Source of the DNA: Trinickia terrae
GTDB lineage: Bacteria; Pseudomonadota; Gammaproteobacteria; Burkholderiales; Burkholderiaceae
Direction of reading: 5' to 3'
Assembly: GCF_005144415.1 (NCBI RefSeq)
Contig: NZ_SWJE01000004.1
Span: 308,055 to 372,054, forward strand
Length of the DNA: 64,000 nt
Part shown: positions 8,324-17,159 of the stretch, piece by piece
Layout of the letters: every line of letters starts with the position of its first letter
Numbering within the stretch: position 1 is the stretch's first letter
Notes under the pieces: generated by a model
The model's input: only the letters and a program-made list of their open reading frames with translations
What the model was told of the DNA's origin: nothing
Databases searched by the model: none
Position numbers and translations under genes: made by a program

Positions 8324-11300
8324 TCAGCAAAATTGCGCGAGATGGCGGCCATACGCGGCGATCGCCTCGGAGAGGTCGGCTTCCGCGAGCCCGTGAGTTC
8401 GTTCGAGCGCCTCGCAAGCGCTTCGGGAAAAGAGACTCGGATTGTTCGTCAGCGCGTTCGAGAACGCCTCGGCGAGCGCGGCCTCGCCGCTGTCCGCGCG
8501 CGGCAGCAGCCGGCGCAGATAGCCGAGCTCGCGCGGGCCGCCTTGCGCGATGCGCGCTTCGAGCGCGGCGAGCCATTGCGTGCAGGTGAGCGTGTCGAGC
8601 GCATGGCCCGCATGTTCGAGCGCACCCGCGAAAGAGACGCTTTGCGCATGGAAGACGTGATAGGCCCCGTTCCACGCGGCGGGATCGAAGATCGCCGAGA
8701 CGACGCGGTTTGCCACATAGTCGACGGGCGACCAATCCGAATACATCGCCACGGCAGGCCGCGCCTTCAGCAGCGCAAACGCCGTCAGCAGGAAATGCGT
8801 GAGCGCCCGCGCGTTCGGGATGCCTTCGGCGGCGGAGGGCATCACCTCGCCGAGCCGGAATATCGTGACGGGCGCTCCCTCGCGGCGCGCTTCGAGCAGC
8901 ATCCGTTCGGCGGCCCACTTCGAGCGGCTGTAGCCCGACTTCGGGCGCTCGGCGAACTCGGGATCGAACGCTTCGTCGAGCAAAGCGGTGTGGCGCAGCG
9001 CCTGCGCCTCGAGCGCGCCGAGCGTCGAAATGAAGAAGAGCGGCTTCATGCGTCCCGTGAGCGAGAGACGCAGCAACTCCTGTGTCGCGAGCACATTCGA
9101 CGCGCGATGGGCGCGATAGTCGTAGACGAAATTGACGAGCGCCCCGCAATGGAGAATCGCGTCGCATCGCGCGGCGAGCGCGTCGCGGCCGGCCGCATCG
9201 AGGCCGAGCCCCGGCGTGGCGAGATCGCCCTTGACGGCGTGCAGGCGGCCCGCGTAGCGGTCGTCCCAAAGACGCTTGCGCTTGAACAGGTCGACGAGGG
9301 CGTGCTGCGCGTCGCCTTCGGCGCGCGTCAGCACGAAGACCTGAAGATCGTCGCGGCGTTCGAGCAGCGCCTTCGCGAGGTAGCTGCCGACGAAGCCGGT
9401 GCCGCCGGTCAGGAGCACGCTCGCGGGCGCCGCGGCTTCATGCGAGGCCGCGGGCAGCGAGCGCAGATGTCCGTGCGCCGTCCCGAACAGCTCGGCGCGT
9501 GCGGTTCCGGCATAGCGGGCGTCGCGCTCCAGCGTCTCTTCCTCGGATTCGCCGGTCTCGCCGCCGGCCAGCAGGTGTTCGATTCGCGCACCGGCCCTCG
9601 CCGCGCTCGCGTGAGCGAGCAGGTCGTGGACGCTGAAGCGCACCGGAAACAGGCGTTCGAGCTCCGCCGTCGCCGCGAGTGCTTGCAGCGAATCGCCGCC
9701 GGCCTCGAAGAAATCGTCGTCGGCCGCGAGGTCGGGCCGCGCGATGAGGCTGCGGAATACCGCCAGGACGCGCCCGGTCACGCCTTCTCCGGATGACGGC
9801 GCCGTCCGTTCCTGCTCGGCCAGATGCGCGTCGAGCTGCGCCTGAAGCTGCTTGCGGTCGACCTTGCCGTTCTCCGAGAGCGGCATCGAGACGAGCACGA
9901 AATAGTGGCGGGGCAGGCTGGCGCGCGGCAGGAAGCCGCGCAAATGGCGCTCGAGCGCGGTGCGGTCGAGGTCCGGTTCGCCCGTCACGAACAGCGCGAT
10001 CGACTTTGCCCCGCGATGCGTCGCGACGAGCGCCTTCGCATGGCGGACCTGCGGGCAGCGCTCGGCTGCCGCCTCGACCTCGCCGAGCTCGATCCGCACG
10101 CCGCCCACCTTGACCTGGAAATCCTTGCGCCCGACGAAGCGCAGCTTGCCGCGGCTGTCGAAGTAGCCGAGATCGCCCGTGCGGTAGAGCAGGGCGCCCG
10201 GAATAGCCGGGAACGGATTGCCGACGAAGGCGCGCGCCGTGACTTCCGGCTGCTTGACGTAGCCCGCGCCGACGCAGATACCGCCGATCAGCAGCTCGCC
10301 GCACGCGCCGGGCGGCAGCGGCCGCAGCTCGTCGTCGACGACGACGACATAGCAGTTGTCGATCGGACGGCCGATCGGAATCGACATGCCGTCGGCCGCC
10401 TCGACGGGATGGAACACCATGCCGATCGACGTTTCGGTCGGGCCATAGGCATTCGTGATCCGCAATTGCGGGAGGAGCGCGCGAAGCTTGTGCACCATCG
10501 GCGGCGTGATCTCCTCGCCGCCGACGATCAGCTCGGTGAGCGTCGCGAGCTTCGCGGCGGCACGAGGATCGCGTTCGGCCAGCGCGACGACTTCGTTGAA
10601 GACGCTCGGCACGAAGTCCGTCATCGTGATGCGATGGCGCGCGATCGTCTCGACGGTCGCTTCCAGATCGAGGAAGGCGTCTTGCCTCGGAATCACCACC
10701 TCTGCGCCCGAGGTCAGCGGCCAGAAGAGCTGCCAGACCGACGAGTCGAACGTGTGCCGGCTGTTCTGCAAGATTCGCCGCTCGCCCGCGTTGCGGTCGA
10801 AGTAGCGCGACATGAAGCGGAAGCGGTTCGCGAGGCCGCCGTGAAGGTTCAGTGCGCATTTCGCACGGCCCGTCGTGCCCGATGTGAAGATGCCGTAGAT
10901 CGCGTCGTCAGGGCCGATCTCGACGCCGGGACGCAATGGCAACGACAGCGGCAGCGGCGCGAGCGCGCCGATATCGAGCGGGAGGGCGCAATGGCGGAAT
11001 GCGTCGGGAAGATCGCCGGCGTTTGCGCAGACGACCACGTCGCTCGCGAGCGTCTCGATCGCTTGCACGAGGCGCTCGGCGGGCCACGCCCGGTCGAGCG
11101 GCACGAAAGCCGCGCCGAGCTTCATGAGCGCGTGATAGGCGACGGGCATCTCGAGGCTGTTGGCGAGCAGCACGGGAACGATCGCGCCTTTCGCGACACC
11201 ACGTGAGCTCAGTTTCGCCGCGAATGCATTGGCGAGACCGTCGAACTCGCGATAGCTGAGGGAGCGGCCCTCGAAGCGGTAAGCGGGACGCTCGGGATGG

Positions 11301-12025
11301 CGCTCGGCGTTCTCCTCGATCATGTGCGGGATCGCGCGCCACGGGCCGTAGTCGCGGGCCTCGCCGGCCAGCCAGCCGAGCACCATCTGCCGCGACGCCG
11401 AACCGAGACCGCGCGCCTGCCCGGGCGTCGCCGCCGGATCGGTCAGCAGCTCGTGAAGGATTTCCGCATAGAGTTCCGCGACGGCGTCGCAGGCTTGCGC
11501 CCAGGGATCGTCCTCGGCGCAGACGGCGATCACCGAAAGCATGTCCTCGCCGAGCCGGAAAAGGATGCGCACGGCGGCCTGGCCGGCGTTCAGCTCGACG
11601 GGCCGGTCGATGAGGTCGACTTGCAGTGCGCGCCGGGGCGCCTCGGCTGCGCGCGCGGCATCGAGCATCCCAAGCGCCTCGGCCACGGGAACGCGGCTTA
11701 GTCGATCGTGCTCGAAATGCGTCCAATGCGCGCCCTGATGCATCGCGGTGTGTGCGGCGCCGCGCCAGTGGCGGGTGCCGACGCTGACGGGCAAGTATCG
11801 GCCGAGCCGGGCGCTCACCTCGATCGCGGCAAGCGCGGCGATGAGGACGAGCGAACGAAGTTCCGTGCCCGGCTCGATGCGCCGCATCGGTCTCGCATAA
11901 TGACCGAGCATTTGCACGGCAAATGGAGATTCAATCGCCGCTTCGCCGGCATCGAAGGATGGATTTACATCCTCGCTTCCAGCAGACATCAAGTGGATTC
12001 TTGCCATTTTTATATTGGCGGACAT
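8324..12025 (-). CDS. A-T-R enzyme: adenylation, carrier protein, thioester reductase (Lys2/CAR-like NRPS)
   Basis: Domain order is an N-terminal extension of about 220 residues, A, T, then R. The extension looks like the tail of a condensation domain without HHxxxDG. The A domain shows TSGTTGRAK, NAYGPTETS, YRTGDLG and NGKVDRKQ. The carrier has DDFFEAGGDSLQAL. The reductase has LLTGGTGFVGSYLAKALL and a catalytic Tyr-Lys pair in SGYSRSKWAAERML. The enzyme should activate an amino acid, load it and release it reductively as an aldehyde. Pocket residues aligned by eye to GrsA read DSWDIGAIGK; the Asp at position 278 suggests a basic side chain, a weak prediction. The start is uncertain: ATGs at 12025, 12007 and 11989 all lack a strong ribosome site. 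It is the first gene of the minus-strand operon. Confidence 0.88.
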   Translation of the reverse strand: MSANIKMARIHLMSAGSEDVNPSFDAGEAAIESPFAVQMLGHYARPMRRIEPGTELRSLVLIAALAAIEVSARLGRYLPVSVGTRHWRGAAHTAMHQGAHWTHFEHDRLSRVPVAEALGMLDAARAAEAPRRALQVDLIDRPVELNAGQAAVRILFRLGEDMLSVIAVCAEDDPWAQACDAVAELYAEILHELLTDPAATPGQARGLGSASRQMVLGWLAGEARDYGPWRAIPHMIEENAERHPERPAYRFEGRSLSYREFDGLANAFAAKLSSRGVAKGAIVPVLLANSLEMPVAYHALMKLGAAFVPLDRAWPAERLVQAIETLASDVVVCANAGDLPDAFRHCALPLDIGALAPLPLSLPLRPGVEIGPDDAIYGIFTSGTTGRAKCALNLHGGLANRFRFMSRYFDRNAGERRILQNSRHTFDSSVWQLFWPLTSGAEVVIPRQDAFLDLEATVETIARHRITMTDFVPSVFNEVVALAERDPRAAAKLATLTELIVGGEEITPPMVHKLRALLPQLRITNAYGPTETSIGMVFHPVEAADGMSIPIGRPIDNCYVVVVDDELRPLPPGACGELLIGGICVGAGYVKQPEVTARAFVGNPFPAIPGALLYRTGDLGYFDSRGKLRFVGRKDFQVKVGGVRIELGEVEAAAERCPQVRHAKALVATHRGAKSIALFVTGEPDLDRTALERHLRGFLPRASLPRHYFVLVSMPLSENGKVDRKQLQAQLDAHLAEQERTAPSSGEGVTGRVLAVFRSLIARPDLAADDDFFEAGGDSLQALAATAELERLFPVRFSVHDLLAHASAARAGARIEHLLAGGETGESEEETLERDARYAGTARAELFGTAHGHLRSLPAASHEAAAPASVLLTGGTGFVGSYLAKALLERRDDLQVFVLTRAEGDAQHALVDLFKRKRLWDDRYAGRLHAVKGDLATPGLGLDAAGRDALAARCDAILHCGALVNFVYDYRAHRASNVLATQELLRLSLTGRMKPLFFISTLGALEAQALRHTALLDEAFDPEFAERPKSGYSRSKWAAERMLLEARREGAPVTIFRLGEVMPSAAEGIPNARALTHFLLTAFALLKARPAVAMYSDWSPVDYVANRVVSAIFDPAAWNGAYHVFHAQSVSFAGALEHAGHALDTLTCTQWLAALEARIAQGGPRELGYLRRLLPRADSGEAALAEAFSNALTNNPSLFSRSACEALERTHGLAEADLSEAIAAYGRHLAQFC

Positions 12026-12043
12026 CAATGAGTCACAACTGTT

Positions 12044-12290
12044 GATTAAGACGAGCTCCACCCGGCCATATATGACCAGTGGCCTCGTTACCGCGAGACG
12101 TGCCATTTCCTTCAACGCTCTGGCCAAGCCGGAGCATCGAAATTCTCCACTTCGATACTGCTTTCCGATTAAGACGAGCTCCACGGACTTTATATAGTTC
12201 CAGTGGCCTCGTAACTGCGAGACGTGCCAATGCTTTCAGCGGTCCGACTCAAGCCGGAGCATTGAAATATTCCACTGCGATGCTGCTTTT
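12044..12290 (-). repeat. Imperfect tandem duplication, two 123-base units, in the A-T-R leader
   Basis: Unit 1 is 12044-12166 and unit 2 is 12167-12290. Each starts GATTAAGACGAGCTCCAC, contains AGTGGCCTCGT followed by GCGAGACGTGCCA (a short CTCG/CGAG hairpin), then CAAGCCGGAGCAT and CGATnCTGCTTT. Identity is roughly 75-80% by eye. It lies immediately upstream of every plausible start of the A-T-R gene, so it is promoter or leader RNA. The apparent reading frame through it looks accidental. Confidence 0.85.
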
Positions 12291-12945
12291 CAGGTTTTTC
12301 AGCGCGGTGATGCTATGGCCCTCGATTCGGCTCGAGCGTTAAGACGCAAGAGTCGCGTTTCTTCAAACCACCAAGTCTTCTTTTCGTTCGATTAAGTAGA
12401 TGGACTGGGCGCGATTGAATCATGCCATTTTCAGCTTGGCAATAGTTCAGATGAATAATTTTCTGGCGTAACTAAGCGGTTAAATCCATCGGCTTATACG
12501 CAAGCCGGCTCGCGGCGGCGCAGCATTGCGTTTGCGATCAATGGGATCGATGAGGTTTTTAAACAAAACGCATAAAACCTTTGCGCCATTGAGGCTCGCA
12601 ACCCCGTCCGGCAGCTCCTCGGACGGCGCCGGATAGCCCGTATCCACGGCACGCCCATGGCCGGACGGCAGTTGCGAGGCTCGCCAAGGGGCCGCGTGGG
12701 TCGACTCCGCCTGAACTTTCAACCATCGCGGGCTCCCGAATCGCGCCAACAGACGCCGGGTCGAACTTCCCGCATGGCCGGCTCCCCGGCAGGGAAACCT
12801 TTCGGCCAGCAATTGTGACGTTATTCGGATCAAGCGATCTCATTGTTTGCGCTGCGGTCGGTCTAAGACATCTGTTGAGTCCCTATGGACAAACACTGCG
12901 ATATCGATTATATGGTAAGAAGAATACAAATCAACGGGGGTATAA
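12291..12945. other. Long intergenic stretch with no convincing gene
   Basis: These 655 bases separate the divergently oriented A-T-R operon and the lipoprotein gene. Short minus-strand open frames near 12480-12843 have no ribosome site, family resemblance or plausible composition. The stretch near 12350-12480 is AT-rich and could hold promoters. The only strong structure is the nested stem-loop at 12591-12682. Confidence 0.6.
12591..12682. repeat. Large nested stem-loop
   Basis: The outer arms are 12591-12611 and 12661-12682. Almost the whole of GAGGCTCGCAAC and CGTCCGG pairs with the second arm. An inner hairpin pairs GCCGGATA (12628) with TATCCACGGC (12641), leaving one bulged A. It is not followed by a T-run, so it is not a typical terminator. 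It could be a structured RNA, a REP-like element or a transposon relic. Confidence 0.6.
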
Positions 12946-14160
12946 ATGCGTGTAAATACGTTGTCGGCCTATATAACATTAATATTTCTTCTTTCCGGGT
13001 GCAGCACTTATTTGCTTGACGTCCAGAATGTGCACAATTCGCCCGATCCAAATGGCGGCACCATATCCAGCACGTTTCCATCGACACAGATATACACTTC
13101 GGTTTATGTGCGAGCGGATGAGGGAAGCAGTCAAGACGTTGTCAATGTTTGCAAGACGGCGTTTGTTGCGGACTTGGTCATGGCCAAACAGACGAACATT
13201 GCAGTGACAGCCATTTTGCCAAACAGCAGTGTTGAATTACCCATTTACGTTGCAAGCAAAAATGGCAACAATTGCCAAGTCTCTTACAAACAACTTTTTC
13301 TTGTCACGCCGCAGATGATGGCTGCGGCGGGGCACCCGCAAATCAGCGGAAAATTCGAATACGACGTCAAATCTGAAGAAAAAGTTTTGCAATATCTAAA
13401 CGAAGCGTCTGCACTAGCGGCGTTATTTGTTCCGACAGCCTCTGCACCAGTGCTGACGTCCATTGACACGGTATCGACCACGTCACTCGCCAAAAACGTT
13501 GAAACCGACTTGAACAATGCATTTAGCCAAAGCATTGGACTTGTGCGCCCGATACTGGATTTCGATGACGTTGCCCCGCTTTCCAGAGTTCAAAAATCAT
13601 TGTGGAACGTCGAGGCCGACGAGATTGGTGTTGACGGCAAGATCAAAACTAAAACCGCGCTTGGCACAATTACGCTAACTGTTACTCACTCGACAACCCT
13701 GCTAGGTGAGGAATCGGATGATGCCCCGACATATTCCGACCCAAGAATAGTCCAAACCAAGCAACTTATTTCAATTTCTGCAGGCAGCTCTGCGCCTCAA
13801 CCTGTCTATCTTTACGATTTGGTCAACAAATCGCCCTACGATGCGGCATCGAAAGTTGCGCAGCTGAATTTCAACGCGGATCCTGGGGTTGTCAATGGTT
13901 ATTGTTCCGTTCTCCGCTCACAGCTGCAAACTCTGGGGCTAAACGTTTACGATGCTACCGCTTATCTATGGGCTATCTACAGCCAGGCAGCATATCAATT
14001 GCATGACGATTTTTCGGCGTTGAAGAGCGATTGCCTGGATACCACCGAAATGAAGCTGATAAAGAGCCTCAAAGTGACTGGTTCAGCCACGGCACTTCAG
14101 TCGTGGGGAATCGCAAAGAGCGCCAGTGGCGACATAAAAAATGACCCATCCCACCAGTAA
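12946..14160 (+). CDS. Putative lipoprotein of unknown function
   Basis: I do not recognise this 404-residue protein. It begins with a signal peptide and lipobox ending LLSGC (Cys19), so it should be lipid-anchored in the periplasm or outer membrane. After that come mixed beta-strand-like segments (TQIYTSVYVRADEG, NIAVTAILPNSSVELPIYV, ALGTITLTVTHSTTLLG) and a helical C-terminal part with a few cysteines (GYCSVL, SDCLD). Base composition is much more AT-rich than the flanking clusters, which points to horizontal acquisition. The ATG at 12946 follows ACGGGGG. The downstream gene begins about 100 bases later on the same strand, and both encode envelope proteins, so they may be functionally linked. 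Confidence 0.65.
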   Translation: MRVNTLSAYITLIFLLSGCSTYLLDVQNVHNSPDPNGGTISSTFPSTQIYTSVYVRADEGSSQDVVNVCKTAFVADLVMAKQTNIAVTAILPNSSVELPIYVASKNGNNCQVSYKQLFLVTPQMMAAAGHPQISGKFEYDVKSEEKVLQYLNEASALAALFVPTASAPVLTSIDTVSTTSLAKNVETDLNNAFSQSIGLVRPILDFDDVAPLSRVQKSLWNVEADEIGVDGKIKTKTALGTITLTVTHSTTLLGEESDDAPTYSDPRIVQTKQLISISAGSSAPQPVYLYDLVNKSPYDAASKVAQLNFNADPGVVNGYCSVLRSQLQTLGLNVYDATAYLWAIYSQAAYQLHDDFSALKSDCLDTTEMKLIKSLKVTGSATALQSWGIAKSASGDIKNDPSHQ

Positions 14161-14260
14161 GCGATTCGACCGCGCTTTTCGTCTTTCCAAGGAGCGTATT
14201 TTGTACAACAGCACGGATTGTTGTGTAGGGCGAATCCACAACCCACATAAGGCGGGAAAA

Positions 14261-15139
14261 ATGCGACTGTTAACCACGGCAATCGGCCTATCGTTTTTCC
14301 TGGTGCTCGGCCTTGCGCCCTTCAGATCGGCCAATGCCCAGGGTAGCGAATCGGGTTCAGATGGTATTGCCGCCATCAAGAATGCAGCGGCGAAGTCATC
14401 TTGCGCAGCGATCTACTGGAAGAATCATCGCGGGTTTGCTCCGAAGTCATACATTGAAGGCATGGCTCTTGTTTTCGCCCGATCGCTCTGTCATCCCGAC
14501 CGCCCGGACGTGGCGGTGGTTTCACAGGCCGTCGACACCACGAAGGCAAAAACAGATGCCTTGGCAGCCTACGACCAGAAATTCAAGCAGCTTCACCTTA
14601 ACAACGACTCAACCGGTCTTGATACTTTCCGTCATAGCTATGTTCTGCTGCTCGGACTCGGCATGATGGAGAGTTCCGGAAACTACTGCGAGGGACGAGA
14701 TGTCAGCCAGTGTTTCAATGACGCCGACAGCGCCGAAGCAGGTCTTTTCCAGACTTCGTACGGCGTACGAAGGGTGAGCCACGTTCTGAACGAGCTATTC
14801 CAACACTACAGCCAGGACCAGCATGGGTGCATGCTCGATGAATTTAAAGGAAACCTTTCTTGCAAAATCGTCAAGAGCCACAATCCAAAGTGTCCCGACG
14901 CCACCAGTGATGTCGTTGGATCGGGGGCTGGGGCCGATTGGCAGAGGCTGACCAAGTCATGCCCAGCGTTTGCCGCGGAGTACGCGGCCGTCGTGTTGCG
15001 CACAAGCGGGGGACTGAAAGGAGAGTTCAATCCTGTCAGAAAGATGCAGGCGGACGTCAGGCCCGAGTGCGACGAGATGTTCAAGGACGTCCAGACATAC
15101 GTGCAGCGTAACCCTCAAGTTTGCGCGGCACTGAACTGA
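14261..15139 (+). CDS. Secreted lysozyme/lytic-transglycosylase-like protein
   Basis: The ATG at 14261 is chosen because AAGGCGGG precedes it and it opens a clean signal peptide (MRLLTTAIGLSFFLVLG, cleavage near SANAQG). The mature part contains LLGLGMMESSGNYCEGRD and AEAGLFQTSYG, which match the catalytic Glu and the AGLFQ/GLMQ motif of the goose-lysozyme/SLT fold. Several cysteines suggest periplasmic disulfides. The probable role is cleavage of peptidoglycan, perhaps with the preceding lipoprotein. The length is 292 residues. The family assignment rests on two short motifs, so alternatives remain open. Confidence 0.6.
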   Translation: MRLLTTAIGLSFFLVLGLAPFRSANAQGSESGSDGIAAIKNAAAKSSCAAIYWKNHRGFAPKSYIEGMALVFARSLCHPDRPDVAVVSQAVDTTKAKTDALAAYDQKFKQLHLNNDSTGLDTFRHSYVLLLGLGMMESSGNYCEGRDVSQCFNDADSAEAGLFQTSYGVRRVSHVLNELFQHYSQDQHGCMLDEFKGNLSCKIVKSHNPKCPDATSDVVGSGAGADWQRLTKSCPAFAAEYAAVVLRTSGGLKGEFNPVRKMQADVRPECDEMFKDVQTYVQRNPQVCAALN

Positions 15140-15429
15140 CCAATGCACCCACTGGTGCCGGTATTGGGATGAGCCGGATGATTTCGCGGCTGTCTGTCGG
15201 AAGCACGGGCGAGCGGTTCGCGAATTCGGTTTCGAACAGGGCGAAATGATCGCGGGGTACGGCGGCGGGAAGTGCAGCGCTGAGCCGTGGTAACTGGACC
15301 AAAGTTATGCCGGTCTGCGTTGGCGTATGCGTGGCCACCGCTCGCGATGCGGCAGCTGACGACAACGGTGGACACGATCGATCGCTGGGCAGACCGGCAC
15401 GCGGTACGCTTTATCACGCCGCAAACGCG
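15140..15429. other. Intergenic stretch, no supported feature
   Basis: This 290-base convergent gap shows open frames on both strands but no ribosome site, domain or repeat I can support. A minus-strand frame containing PRDHFALFETEFANRSP could be a gene remnant; I cannot place it. Confidence 0.4.
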
Positions 15430-16497
15430 CTACCGCTGCGGTACGCCGTTGCGCCACTCGCCCCAATGCGTGACGATGTCCTGCACGAGCGGATTGCCCG
15501 CGAGGAACAGATTGTCGATCGCGATCGTGAAGCCGCCCTGCGACGCGTAGTTGAGCAGATTGTCCGCGCTCGATTGGCCCGCGTACGGCCGGTCGAAGTC
15601 CGAGCCGGCGCGCAGCACCGCGACACGGTTCAGGTCGACGCGATGCACGGTCGCCGCGCGCGTCAGCGCCTCGAAGGTGGCGTTGTCTTCCTGCTGCGTC
15701 GTGCAATAGGTGCCACGGCCGTCGGTCAGGATCTTCGTCCATTGCCGCGCTCGCTCGCCGAGGCCGGTGCCCGACCACCAGGTATCGCCCGCCAGGGTGT
15801 CGCACTGGATCACGGTCGGCGGACGGTTCGCGGGCGCATAGCTGTATTTGGCGCGGGCGGCCTGCGCCTGTGCGTCGTCGGTCAGCGTCACGTTGCGCGA
15901 CAGCGCAAATGCCGCGTTCGAAAGCGCCGGATTGAGCTGGAACACTTCGGTGCGATAGTCGAGCGGCGGCTTTTGCGCCGGGCCCGTCGTGTTGATGCCG
16001 AGATAGCCGGTGTTCCAGCCCGGTGGAATTTCGCGTCCGTCGATTTCCCACTGAATGCCGAAGTCGACGAGCCAGTTAGCCCAGGCAGCGGAACCGACGG
16101 TCCCCTGAAGCGGATCGATACCGGCGATGCCCGCCACCATGAAGTACGTATGACGCAAGTCGAAACGTGGCGAGAACGTCAGCGCCATGATCGACGCGGC
16201 GGCATTCGCGTGCCCCATGCCCGTCGTCATCACGCAGACGTCCTGCCGATTGCAGTGCACGGCCGGGTAGTCAGGAGACAGACCCGCGACGGTGATGTCC
16301 TGCCACGGTCCGAGATGATCGAGCCACACCTGGCCTTCCGGGCCGAACATCGAAACGATCATCACCTTGACCGGACGGCCATGCGACGCGCCGTCGTCCT
16401 GCGCGAAGCTGTCGTCGGCATGCGCGATGGCCGGTGCAACGGCTGCGCCGGCCACGAGCAACGATGAAATCACTGCGCCAAAAGCACGATTTAGCAT
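15430..16497 (-). CDS. Purine nucleoside permease (NUP)-like periplasmic protein
   Basis: The product is 355 residues with a signal peptide (MLNRAFGAVISSLLVAG, cleavage near AIAHADDS). The segments KVMIVSMFGPEGQVWLDHL, VMTTGMGHANAAASIMAL, TYFMVAGIAGIDP, LAGDTWWSGT and YCTTQQEDNAT match the NUP family, which is related in fold to nucleoside phosphorylases and was first linked to purine nucleoside uptake in yeast. The bacterial role is uncertain; a periplasmic nucleoside-binding or cleaving protein fits. AGGTGGGG lies about 7 bases before the ATG at 16497, so a GTG 12 bases upstream, which lies inside that sequence, is rejected. Confidence 0.8.
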   Translation of the reverse strand: MLNRAFGAVISSLLVAGAAVAPAIAHADDSFAQDDGASHGRPVKVMIVSMFGPEGQVWLDHLGPWQDITVAGLSPDYPAVHCNRQDVCVMTTGMGHANAAASIMALTFSPRFDLRHTYFMVAGIAGIDPLQGTVGSAAWANWLVDFGIQWEIDGREIPPGWNTGYLGINTTGPAQKPPLDYRTEVFQLNPALSNAAFALSRNVTLTDDAQAQAARAKYSYAPANRPPTVIQCDTLAGDTWWSGTGLGERARQWTKILTDGRGTYCTTQQEDNATFEALTRAATVHRVDLNRVAVLRAGSDFDRPYAGQSSADNLLNYASQGGFTIAIDNLFLAGNPLVQDIVTHWGEWRNGVPQR

Positions 16498-17159
16498 GAG
16501 AGGCCCCACCTGTTATGTAAGAACTGCGGTTGCGAAACGTGAATCGCGTGCCGTGTTGTCGACTGTCGTCGTGTTTTTTGTCGGCGTGCAGCGTGGGACC
16601 TGGGCGTGAGCCATTCAGGCGACAGTGAGTATAAGCAAAGAAAAATGTGTATTGGCAAGCGGCAGCGAATTTCAATGCGGACGACGCGGCGAGGTGCGAC
16701 GGACGTGCGCGCCATCCTGTCTCGCTGTGCAAAAGGCAGGATGTAATCACAAATTCTTAAATGTAAACAACCGCTGGGCCGCACACCGGGTGATTGATAT
16801 TCAACCGCGCACATTCAATTGCTTTACAGTCGTGCTTTCAGATTGTCATGTTTAAAATGCGGATGGGAAATATTTCTGATATCTCATCTCGATCATGAGA
16901 TATCAGTAAAATCAGCTCCCGCCACGCAACCTAAATTCAAATAAAAAAGCGTGCGAAATTATTTATTTTTTGAGTTGAATAAGCTGTGCTATCTTTGCGC
17001 CCACGCTTGATCGACCCATTCAAGACGGCGAAATCATGTCGTCGCGATTGCCCGAGAAAATGCGTTGATTGAAATAAAACTGAAACAAATCCGGTATTCA
17101 TCATTCGTGGCGGCCGCGAGCACAACTCGACGGTTGCTGACGAGCAGGTGCTGATAAAA
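16498..17159. promoter_or_regulatory. AT-rich divergent control region of the NRPS operon
   Basis: These 662 bases hold the divergent promoters of the NUP gene (-) and the VOC/NRPS operon (+). No gene is visible. The most notable site is the perfect inverted repeat at 16876-16906. AT content peaks around 16930-17000 and 17050-17100, a sensible place for the NRPS operon promoter, though I cannot assign -35/-10 boxes with confidence. Confidence 0.55.
16876..16906. promoter_or_regulatory. Perfect 12-bp inverted repeat, candidate operator
   Basis: CTGATATCTCAT (16876-16887), a 7-base spacer, and ATGAGATATCAG (16895-16906) are exact reverse complements. No T-run follows on either strand, so it is more likely a dimeric-regulator site than a terminator. 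It lies about 250 bases before the first gene of the NRPS operon. No regulator gene is encoded close by. Confidence 0.7.

Noticed and set aside
12033..12230. N-terminal extension of the A-T-R protein, or a small gene, through the 123-base duplication.
   Set aside because: Both repeat units would be translated in inconsistent frames, there is no ribosome site, and known A-T-R proteins do not need the extra residues.
12480..12843. Small minus-strand open frames in the AT-rich gap.
   Set aside because: No ribosome site, no family resemblance, and they run through the nested stem-loop.
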